Below, in pieces: positions 49,401 through 59,289 of a stretch of 64,000 nucleotides of DNA. Made by a program: the position numbers and the translations under genes. The stretch comes from Desmodesmus armatus (lineage: Eukaryota; Chlorophyta; Chlorophyceae; Sphaeropleales; Scenedesmaceae): assembly GCA_007449985.2 (NCBI GenBank), contig VIIQ02000146.1:124001-188000 (forward strand). The letters are read 5' to 3'. Positions within the stretch are counted from its first letter, which is position 1; every line of letters begins with the position of its first letter. The notes beneath the pieces were generated by a model. That model was not told the origin of the DNA, did not search any database, and saw only the letters and a list, made by a program, of their open reading frames with translations.

Positions 49401-52400
49401 GTTGGGCGTGCTGCGCGTACCAATAATTCCCTCCTGCTCCCTGTTGTTGCTGCTCCCAGCTGCTGCGGAGGCCGCCAACGAGGCTGCTGCAGCAGCGCTG
49501 CGCCAGCTGTCCCAGGACCTGTCCGGCACAGCAGCAGAGCTGGCAGCAGCCGTGCAGCTGGGCGTTCTGCTGGTGACCCTGCAGGAGCACAGCAGGGCGG
49601 CCAAGGCAGCTGGCTGGGCCGTCCCCTGGTGGGAGGCAAGGAGCAGCAGGCAGCAGGGGCCAGCAGCAGCCAGCCACACCCTGAGCATGACGGGGTGCTG
49701 CAGCTGCGCGGCCTCTGGCCTTACTGGATGTCTGGCAGCGATGTTGGGACAGTGAAGAATGATGTGCAGCTGGACGGCTTCATGCTGCTGACGGGACCCA
49801 ACATGGCTGGTGAGGATGGGGCTGCCGCAGGGAGGGGAGCGGACTCGTTGGGGCCCCCTTGATCATGCGTGGAGTGCATTTGTCATGACACTATGGGTCA
49901 AGGGTGGAGTTGCTCCAGTGGGCCTGATCTGCAGGCAGGAGCCTGTGTGTGCGTGCTGATGTGTGGATAGAGAAGCATGCAACACCACCAGCCTTGTGCT
50001 GATCCGCTGCAGCATGTGAAGCTTGCAGTCTGTGGCTTGCTTGCATATCATGAGGCTCTTGCATGAAGGTATTTGGCCACTGACTCGCTCTCCCTGCCTC
50101 CCCTGACCTCCTCCGTGCAGGCAAGTCTACGGTGCTTCGCGCTGTCGCTGCTGCTGCGCTGTGTGGCTCTGTGGGCCTGGCCATCCCTGCTGCTGCCGGC
50201 TCCCAACTGCCGCTGCTGGATGCCATCATCCTGCGCACCTTCAGCGGCGACGCCCCCCAGGAGGGACTCAGCGCGTATGGCGTTGAGATGAAGGAAATGG
50301 CGTGAGTGGGGAGCGGAGCTCGCTGGGAGGGTTGGCATTGCGCTGCACGTAGCAAGGCACTTATACTGCATGTTGGGTGCAGAGGGCGGGTGAGCGATGC
50401 TGCAACGGGTGTGTTCGTGTAAGACATTGGGCTTGAGTCAAGGCGATGCGTGTGTGTAGACACAGGGAGTGCATCCAGCCAATGCAACAACCACCCAAAG
50501 ATGTGACATTGGGTGTTTGCACTCGCAGGACTGTGCTATGTGATGTGCAGCCTCGCTCTCTGGTGCTGGTGGATGAGCTGGGCAAGGGCACCGAGGTGGT
50601 GTCGGGCACCGCACTTGCAGCAGGCATCCTCAGAGAACTGGCAGCAAAGCAAGCCATGTGAGTGCAGTACACGTGCAGCAAGGGCAGTGTTGTGCCAGCA
50701 CATGGGCCTCTGTTACCCCGATCTCCAGGATGTTATGGCCAGTGCACCTGGTGCAGTCCCCTGCGGGGCATCAATGACATGCGCCCTACTGTCTCTGGCC
50801 ATGCTGCGTTGCTCATGACATCTGCTGATGCTGGTGCCACCCGCCTGCCGACGTTGTGCTGCCGTTGCTGCCGTGTGTCCAGCGGTGTGTTTGCCACCCA
50901 CCTGCACCTGCTGGTGGACCTGTTGAAGGACACTCCCGGCATTGCTGACTACAGGATGGAGGTCGTCAAGGCAGGTGCAGAGGCGGCAGCAGCAGCAGGC
51001 ACAGGTGGGTGCACACCGCCGGTGACTGTCAATCAGCCCTGCAGCAGGGCCAACAAGCCACAGCCAAGCACGCATGTGCATGCAGTTTAGTGTTGGTGAG
51101 ACTTGTTGGCAGCACCTAGCTGCTGCTTGCTAGCTCTGCAGCAGCTGGTACAGCACCACCTTGCATATGTCGAGCAGCCCGGGCGTCAGGTTGGATAGAA
51201 GCAATGTGACAGGTGAATTTGGCTCGCGCACACAGCCAGCATCAACCTGTTTTGTGTGTGTATTAATGTGCGTGCGTGCGTGCTGTGCCTGCAGGTCAGT
51301 CTCCCTCAGACCCCGCCAGCTACCTGTACAGCCTGCGCCCCACCTGGCGCCTGCTGCCGGGGACATGCTTCGAGTCCTTGGCGTTTGCAGTTGCGCGCAC
51401 CTGCGGCGTGCCTGAAACAGTCCTGGCTGCAGCAGCAGCCGACTACTTTGCTATCCTAGCGGGAGGCAGCAAGCGGCCTGGGTATGATGCAATTACACGA
51501 GTTGCACGCAGCAGCAGTGCAGGGCAGCACAGCCCCCCCAGCAGCAGGAGCAGGAGTCGTGGTGCAAGCAGCGGGAGGAATAGCAGCAGTGTGTGTGAGG
51601 AAGTTGGCAGCCGTGCAGACAGCACTGACGAGAGCAGGGAGGCACAGTCGGGGCCACCAGCAGCAGCGGCAAGTGATGCAGTGCTGGATAGTATAGGTGA
51701 CAGTCAGCAGGGCTTTGTGAGCCGCAGTCAGGCAAGGCTGGCGCAGCTGCTGCAGGGCGGCGACAGCAGCGCAGCCGAGGAGGCAGCAGCCCGGCAGGCA
51801 GCTGGCCGGGAGGTGGCGCACAAGCTGTTTGCGCAGCTGACGGTCGCAGTGCTGGCTGCGCCTGCGGCAGAAGCAACACCAGCACAGGAGTCGACTGCAG
51901 CAGAGGCTACTCCAGCACAAGAGATGACTGCAACAGCAGCAGCAGCAGGAGCAGCAGCCGGCGTTTCCAAGCAGGGCATGGGCAGGAGGCGGCGCAGGGG
52001 TGTGAGCAGGGAGGAGCCCCAGCAGCAGCCAGTGCAGCCACAGCAGCAGCAGCAACAGGATGTGGCGGCCGCAGCAGGTGTTGAGGGCGGTGTGGAGTAC
52101 GGTGTGGTGCATGAGGCTGCTCCTGGCAGCGTGCCCCCTCCTGCTCATGAGGGCCAGAGCATCGTGTACCTCCTGCAGGACCCGCTGGGCTGGTGGTACG
52201 CGGGTGAAACGCAGGTAAGGGTGGGCATTGCGCAGGCTCTCCAGCAGCAGCAGCATCACGGCTGGGCTATCAGCAGCAAGGCTGATGCTCAAGGCAGGAG
52301 CACATGTGTGCGGTTGCGCCCTGACTGACAGTGTGTGCGTTCATTGTGTTGTGCATGGATAAAGAAGACACATCCTGCTGTCAGGTCATACCAGTCTCTG

Positions 52401-52655
52401 CATGTAGCCGATCCACCATGTACCCTGCCTGCCTGCTGGCCTGCCCACTCCCTGCTGACCCTGCAGAGCATCCGGCACCGGCTCAAGACGCACCGCCAAC
52501 CCGCCAAATTTGGCAAGCATCTGGTGGCGTGGTACCTGCTGCTGCAGCCCGGTGTGGACCGCAAGGTGACCCAGGGGCGGCTGATCAAGGCAGCAGACGA
52601 GATGGGCCTGCCCATGGCCTCTGTGAGGGATGCGTCTATGGCACGCAAAAAGTAG
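40415..52655 (+). CDS. MSH1: Organellar MutS homologue MSH1 with GIY-YIG tail, 21 exons
   Basis: Exons: 40415-40988, 41529-41592, 42085-42244, 42837-43004, 43270-43414, 43686-43852, 44381-44424, 44670-44769, 45259-45369, 45714-45831, 46090-46200, 46875-47026, 47333-47629, 48173-48309, 48918-49108, 49460-49809, 50121-50301, 50529-50657, 50883-51004, 51295-52214, 52467-52655. About 1476 aa if one missing base near 49627 is allowed. Residues 1 to about 70 are acid-poor and Arg/Ala-rich, an organelle transit peptide. YWKDRVVMCR precedes the mismatch-recognition domain (IGKFYEVAGIDAI at 267). The ATPase domain has GPNMAGKST (Walker A, about 957), DELGKGTE (Walker B, about 1035) and FATHLHLL. A low-complexity linker of about 220 residues leads to a GIY-YIG-like domain (SIVYLLQDPLGWWYAGETQ, then IRHRLKTHR). 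In plants MSH1 restrains recombination between repeats in plastid and mitochondrial DNA. Confidence 0.92.
41708..41752. repeat. 22-bp tandem repeat in MSH1 intron 2
   Basis: CACTGTTCGCACCCTTCTG is repeated twice and followed by a partial unit (CCTGTTACATCTG). The repeat is intronic. Confidence 0.8.
41940..41990 (+). repeat. Intronic copy of the acceptor and 5' end of MSH1 exon 3
   Basis: TGCTCCTTGCCTGCTGCCAG followed by GGTCTATCAGGCGCAGGACGCC resembles the true acceptor region and exon start at 42085 (CCCACAG, then TGTCAGCCAGCGGCAGGATGCC). The copy would read KVYQAQDAM but meets a stop soon after. Confidence 0.75.
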
Positions 52656-54506
52656 GGCAGCCACATGTCGGTCGCAGTTGACTTGGGCGGGGACTGCACC
52701 AAGAGCCAAAGTGACTTGGGCGGGGACTGCACTGGGAGCCATGGTATCTTGGCGGTTCCATTTGGTGGTGTGTGGTGAGAGCGAGTCCTGATATGTTCTG
52801 GGAGCCTTCGGGTGCCACGATTGTGTGAAAAGCCCATGTGAAAAGTCCAACTGATAGGATAGTGATGTTGATGTCGTCAAGTTCACAGCATTGCTGTACC
52901 ATGCGCAGACTGCACAAGTGGTGTCCACATGGCTGTCAGTGGCATTTGGGTAGAGGTGTCTGGCTGTATGGGAAGGCGTTGCCACGGCTATCGCACCGGG
53001 CACAGCAGCACTGTACAAGTGCCACTGGCCAAGCACAGCATGTCCTGTGCTCTGCAAGAGAGCAGCAGGCGTGCTCTTGGGAGCTGTGTGTATTGGCAGA
53101 ACTTGTCTGCATGCAGCAACCTGTGTGAACTGCTTACAGCCACAAAATGCCACAATTTTTTATGAGCTGCTTACAGTCACAAATGCCACAGGTACAAACA
53201 GCCGCTGTACCTAGCCTTTGTTGACGAGTGCAAGGCCTATAAACTAGTACCGTTTGGTTCCATCCTCCAAATTGTTGTTTGGCGTGTGCTATCTGCTTAT
53301 CGTGTGGAACCCAAGGTTGTCGAGCTGGTAGCTGACCTGCACACAGGCACACAGGCTGCGGTCAAGCTGGCCGGCGAGCATGGCGACTGCAGTGAACAAC
53401 AGACGAGCAGTCTTACAATCCAGCTGATCTGGCGTGGTGAGGTGGGCTATGTGCCCTCTCCCAAGTAATTGGGTGGTTTGGTTGACACCTCTGCAAGCTG
53501 GGGGGTTGAGGTCACTGCCTTCATCAGCAAGATATGCAGCGTGTGTGTGGGTGCTCGCAGGAGCATGAGTGTCGAGTTCAAACTGCAGTGCTTCTGTGCG
53601 TATGTGCTGCCTGTGCTACTGTTTGGCAGTGAGACCTGAGCTCTTACAGCAGCAGGCTGACCAGTTAAAATTGGTGCACCCTCCGGCGTATCCTGAATGT
53701 GCGTCGTTCTAATCGGCATAGCAAGCAACAGGCCAGGGGGGCGGCTAGCCCCCTTTCCCTTGCAACTTCTGCTTGGTTTTCCAATTATGCATCGATTGCC
53801 CCCTACACATGCCGAAGTCAGACCCAACAGCACAGCATGAAGCTGCAAGGCAGGGGGACTGATTTCTGCAGCAGTGAGTTGTCATGGTTGTCTGAGATTC
53901 AACTACACACATTCAACCACACACATTGAAAACTACACGCATCCAACTGCACACATGCAGCTACAAACCATGGCCATGTGAGGCATGGCTGAACAACTGG
54001 CTCCATGCTACTTGGCTGCTGTGCGCACGTGCCACACACATAGTCAATTCGAACGCCATATGCAGAGCGATTCACACATACAGATGTACATACATGCACA
54101 AACAACGTACGCAGAGGAGCAAGACACCCCCATTGCTTTTGAAAAGCAAAGCATGCCTGCGTGTAACATTACCCCAAAGCAAAGCATGCACATACTAGCT
54201 AAACACAGCACGAGCACCTTCATTAACTACACAAAGGACTCAAAGAGACAGTGCAAAGTGACCAGGGAACTTGGTGCTGCATCAAATGGGACCACCACAT
54301 CTGCAACCAACCGCCACCTGCCACGCCACAACAGCTGTAGCTGCTGCTGCACGCCCATTGCACCAACTACTGATAGCAGCTCCCCAATGTAAGGAGGCTG
54401 CATCCACAATGTAGGCACAGCAACCAGTATCAAAGCGCCTACTGCTGCAGCATTAATCCCTGTCAGCTGCAGGGGGGGGGGGGGGGGCTACACAAATCGC
54501 CGACCT
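52656..54506. other. Convergent MSH1 / Whirly intergenic region with LINE remnant
   Basis: A 20-bp direct repeat (GACTTGGGCGGGGACTGCAC at 52680-52699 and 52713-52732) follows the MSH1 stop. A LINE fragment lies at about 53200-53765. The remainder (53765-54506) is CACA-rich and contains a poly-G run at 54472-54487. No gene is seen. Confidence 0.6.
53200..53765 (+). mobile_element. Degenerate LINE (non-LTR retrotransposon) fragment
   Basis: LYLAFVDECKAY at 53205 matches the catalytic-block-A motif of LINE reverse transcriptases (YLAFVD..KAYD). A frameshifted SAYRVEPKVVELVADLHTGT and QAAVKLAGEHG follow at about 53290-53390, and then the block is lost. At 53570-53720 a second piece reads KLQCFCAYVLPVLLFGSET, interrupted by stops, then an LRRILNVRRSNRH-type motif typical of the region after the RT. 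The fingers and palm centre between the two pieces is missing. The element is dead. Confidence 0.8.
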
Positions 54507-56176
54507 CTAGTGGCTCTCAGGACCCCATGCGAGGTCAAAGCCATGCATGCTTGTGAAGCTGCCCCGGATCAGCTGCTCAAGCACAGTAAACTCTGCCGCT
54601 GTCAATGAGCACGTCACCCTGTGTTGCTGCTCGTGTCCTGGGGTGTTGTCCACAGCACTAGCAGTGACAACATACCCGCTCTCTGCTGGAGACCAGCTCA
54701 ATGTTTTCACCAGGGTGCCCTCTAGGCCTGGCTGGTTCACATCTGCAAGTCAGTGAAAGATGTACACAGGCAGTGGTGCAGGTGTCAATGAGCAAGTGTA
54801 GTGTGAACGACGAACTTGACGCATAAACCACACCATCTTGTTGACCTTTAGCAATTGTGCGCCCGCTAAAGCACGATTATAACACCATTGACCAAGGTAA
54901 CCATGTAAGAGGCGTTCACCAACACCGTGCGTCAGGTGTGGCACATGCGTATGCGTGCGTGCGTGAGTGGGTGCGTGCACGTGGGTGGGTGCGTGGGTCG
55001 GTGAGAGGCTGAGCAACTGACATACAAACACGCGAATGCATTGAATGCATCGTCACTTTCTCAGCCCTTGCGCTGAAAGATGACCAACAGCAGTCAAGCT
55101 GAGCTCAAGCACCACTGCATGCCTGAAGAATAATCCCACTTACAAGGATCATGCTTGAATGTGTGCGCCTGTCCTGGCGCGGTGATGATGGTCGCCAGCT
55201 CCAGCGGGTTGACAAAGATGACCACCTTGTTGGGCCAGTCAAACCTGCGCTCACCATTGCCCACAGGGCTGGCCATCTGCCAGAAAAAACCACCCTCTCT
55301 GTGTACAGCACATCGGGACAACACGCAACACACCAGGCACACGTGAGTGCAGCATTCCTTCTAGGTTGACCTGCCATGGATGTGTTGCGCTGTCCAGGAT
55401 CCGTTGCCCAGCTGCACACTGGAATGCACAACCATATGACAAGGGTGCATCTCCCTGCAGGGTACAGTTGACCAACGTAATATTCCAGCTCCAGGACAGT
55501 ACAACAAAGAGTCCCCCCACACATGCCAGTATACAGCAAGCCCACATCATCCCCCAGCTGGGAGATACAACCCATTCAGACACATGCATGAATTTGGATG
55601 CCTGGGACCGAAGACAAATCACTAGAACAGCAATGTCGCACAAAGCGTCTGCCAATGCCTGCAGAACCCAGAAGATTCACGGCTGCATGAAGACTGCATG
55701 ACAAACATGGCAGCATGCAGCAGCATATGTACACACAGACGCATCAGCTGCACAGGCGCAGCATCCTCCCTCAAGCACCAACCCTATGCACTCACTTCAC
55801 CAGCTTCAAGTCTCCGTTGCGCGTCCGGTCCCAGGTGGGCTGCCTGGGCTTCACCTCCAGGGCTGCTTGGTCGCTATAGACCTTCCAACTGCACACACAC
55901 ACACACACACACATACATGTGCACAAGTTGTACCTGAGGCACTGAAGCTCAGGAGGCTCGTCATGCAGCATGACCAGCTAGATCTTGAACTACATGCTAG
56001 CCCATTGACAATGTCACAGAAGGATAGACAATCAAGCAAAAGAAACTGATGCGCGTGAGGGACTGACGCACATGAGAGTGACAACCAGCCACTGCCCACC
56101 TGGCAAAGAAAAAGGCACTGCTGGCTGGCCCCGCTACGCATGAATGGCATTGTTGGCGGCGACGCCATTGGCGCAT
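54507..56176 (-). CDS. WHY: Whirly single-stranded DNA-binding protein, 4 exons
   Basis: Exons in gene order: 56176-56100, 55888-55796, 55298-55144, 54742-54507 (stop TAG); 186 aa, phases consistent. The family makes tetramers or 24-mers that bind ssDNA in plastids, mitochondria or nucleus and protect organelle genomes from error-prone repair. The order fits Whirly: SSAFFFASWKVYSDQAALEV (strand 1), DLKLVKEGGFFWQMASPV, RRFDWPNKVVIFVNPLELAT, FKHDPYVNQPG, and the C-terminal EFTVLEQLIRGSFTSMHGFD helix. The conserved KGKAAL motif of land-plant Whirlies reads SDQAAL here. The leader MRQWRRRQQCHSCVAG is short but basic, with an in-frame stop upstream of this ATG. The protein is shorter than plant Whirlies (about 230-270 aa), so a missed upstream targeting exon is possible. 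Confidence 0.87.
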
Positions 56177-58745
56177 ACACCAGCAGGCAGCAGCAGTAGG
56201 GGCAGTATGGTAAGGTTAGCATGTGAAAGGGCGTGCTGGGGTGGGTGTGCCAGCCTGCCTCAAGGAAAATACCACCAAGCACCAAGCGAGTGTGTGATGT
56301 TGCACAACAGTTGGATGATGGTGCTGCGCCGGCCTTCAGACGCTCTGCAAACACGCTCTGAAACGACGCTCTGAAAACAACCTAGAACCCGACCCTTGAG
56401 ACCCTGGAATTCCAGGGTAAAGTTCGAACTTTACCTGCTGCATCGATTGCCTGTGCACGCATTGACAGTAGCCTTTGTGCATGGAGCGGCTCCCTGCGAC
56501 CAATTGCCGTTGCGTGGGAGGAGTCCGCAGCTGCAGCAGCATTCATGCAGGTGTGGGCACGCATGCCACAGCTGGGTTGTGCAGCGGGAGTGGGACTGTA
56601 CAGTCACATGTGCCAACAGCATGTTGGCAATTCAACGCCCCGAGGAATTGTGAATGGTGCACAAACATGCCCCCACACAGCATTGACAAGCGTAGCCCTT
56701 GCCTGAGGTTGCTGAACACTCAACAAACAACAGCACGTCTGCCAGAGATCAAACACCACTGCGGCCATCGTTGTGTCGCGCCTCAAGTCCCAAGCCCCAA
56801 ACTAGCCTCACCTTGTGCAACAGCGGTTTGTGCAGTCCTGCGTGGAACACAACGGGCCACACTGGCACCCGAAGTAGTCTGCAACATGAAACACTAGAGT
56901 GTCACGACGTCAACTGCGCATTCAAAACGTTGATTTAGCCGTTTGCGCTCTTGGGATACCCCTGGCAGCATCCAAACACCAACGCACCTTTCGGAGAGGA
57001 TTTTGGATCAGTTCGAATTGGCTGCATTGTCTTGACGGATTGCTCCTTTGAAGCATCGTGATCACAAAACAACAACGAAAGGCTGTTGAAGCCCCTCAAT
57101 AGGTGTTTCGAAGCCATATGTTTTGGATAATCACGGGCCCAGCCACCCCCAAACCCGCCCTAGGTCTGTACAGCTGCGTTTCAGGGCCCCACAGTGCCAC
57201 TGTGGCACAATGGTTGTCAATCTCATGCACGTATGGTGTATAGTTGCTACACTCTCACAACTGTGCTCCAAGGTGTCTTTAGGCCTGCTTCACGAACAGT
57301 GATCTTAGGAGCGTTCAATGGTGCTTTGTATTTTGAAACCGGCCCCAGACTGCTGTGCAGCATTGGAAAGACTTCCTTATCATACGACGATGCATGGCCG
57401 TACCTCTGCACTGCTGTACATCAAGCCCAAGCCACATACAGGGCCACTATCCTCGCCCACCACTCAAACTGCTGTGCTGCTGCCTTCTTGAGCGTTGGCT
57501 TTGCTTTATATGTATTGTGAGGCTACATAAAGACTGGCACTCAATAGCATGTGGTTTAGCTTCAACATGAGCCACGTACGCGGTCAACTGGGCTGCAAAC
57601 AAGAAAAGTTACTTACCCTGTGCAAACAGTACAAAAAGGCCAAGTCACACCCCCCTTGAAAAAACGTATCAGTTTTTCCCCGAAGGAAGGTTAAAGTACA
57701 GCTGTTACCTTATATGACCTTATATGACCTTTCCTCCAGTCCCCGTGAATCATCTGTTGTCAACCTCAGTGAATACAAACAGTCCCCCCCCCCCCCCCTC
57801 TTTGTCCACACATTCTCTGATTCTCTGATTTCAGACACCGAGTCCAGCACTGAATACACGAGTCAGCAGTAGGTGAGAAGTGCCACATGTACCGCTAATC
57901 ATCTGATGGCAGCTATATTCATGCCATGATGGTGAAACATAATACAGAGTCGAACGCGCTGCACACCTTGCGACGCCAGGTACACGTCCGATGCAAAGCA
58001 AGTCAAGAACCATAATAACGCAACATCCCTCCTCCTGACAACACAACACCCCCCCTTCAAATGCATCATATCATGGTACAAGCTGGCATGTGACAACATT
58101 AATTCAAACACAAAGGCATGCACTCAATAACACAACAAGCACATGTGCCAACTAACACAGATGTGTCCCTGCAGCAGCAACACATCATCCGCTGCACTGC
58201 CAACGCTGCAGGCAATCCATGCAACGTGTCAGTCACTTGAAACCCCATCCTCAACATGGTGGCATGCGCCCACCCGGAACTACACACCTGTGAACAACTT
58301 GAGCGCTTTGCGAGCACGATCTGTGATGAAGCAGCAACATGACGAGCCACACTTTGGTTCACTTCACCCCTTTCACACGTGCGTGTTGGCAGTGAAAGCA
58401 CTTGACACGTCTTTTGCAACAAGCGTACACACAGAAAGCTAGAAGCCCCTGTGTGAAACAAGAAACACTTCAAAACCACTCCCTGTGATGTTGTATCATA
58501 GTGGCAATTGTAGAAGAGTGATGAATGCCAATGCAAGACTGATAACTGCAACACTCACTGAGTTGCACAAGCTGCTTGACACCATACAAACACAGCACAC
58601 ACTCACTAACAACCGCATACACCTACACAACACAAGCACAAAAGTGCAGCCGCATCAGTGGGGACATGCTCAACCACCAACCTGCGCCACAAGCATCCCA
58701 GCTCGGCTAAATGACACATCGAACACTGCGATATACAAACATACT
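56177..58745. other. Intergenic region upstream of Whirly
   Basis: I found no exon with convincing splice sites and homology. It has a tandem TTATATGACC at about 57711-57730 and a poly-C run near 57785-57799. It must contain the Whirly promoter near 56177-56500 and the 3' end of the SRPBCC transcript. Confidence 0.5.
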
Positions 58746-59281
58746 CACAGGAGAACCTCACCCACAGGAGCAACCCACAGGAGCAACCCACAGGAGCAAC
58801 CCACAGGAGAAACCCACAGGAGAAACCCACAGGAGAAACCCACAGGAGAAACCCACAGGAGCAACCCACAGGAGCAACCCACAGGAGCAACCCACAGGAG
58901 CAACCCACAGGAGCAACCCACAGGAGCAACCCACAGGAGCAACCCACAGGAGCAACCCACAGGAGCAACCCACAGGAGCAACCCACAGGAGCAACCCACA
59001 GGAGCAACCCACAGGAGCAACCCACAGGAGCAACCCACAGGAGCAACCCACAGGAGCAACCCACAGGAGCAACCCACAGGAGCAACCCACAGGAGCAACC
59101 CACAGGAGCAACCCACAGGAGCAACCCACAGGAGCAACCCACAGGAGCAACCCACAGGAGCAACCCACAGGAGCAACCCACAGGAGCAACCCACAGGAGC
59201 AACCCACAGGAGCAACCCACAGGAGCAACCCACAGGAGCAACCCACAGGAGCAACCCACAGGAGCAACCCACGGGAGCAAC
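58746..59281. repeat. 13-bp minisatellite, about 40 units
   Basis: The unit GAGCAACCCACAG repeats head to tail about 40 times. A block of four to five units around 58806-58860 has GAGAAACCCACAG instead, and the last units carry CCCACGGG. It begins within 10 bp of the SRPBCC stop codon, on that gene's 3' side. Because 13 is not a multiple of three and the unit has no stop in any frame, all six frames are open through it, which creates long spurious peptides. Confidence 0.97.
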
Positions 59282-59289
59282 AAAACTTC

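Noticed and set aside
55860..55887. Whirly exon 3 beginning at ATG near the GGCAG acceptor (55280)
   Set aside because: That acceptor breaks phase with the upstream exon; the CACAG acceptor at 55299 keeps phase and adds the conserved KEGGFFWQ segment.
58746..59281. Possible CRISPR-like array
   Set aside because: Units are contiguous 13-mers with no spacers, in a eukaryotic gene context.
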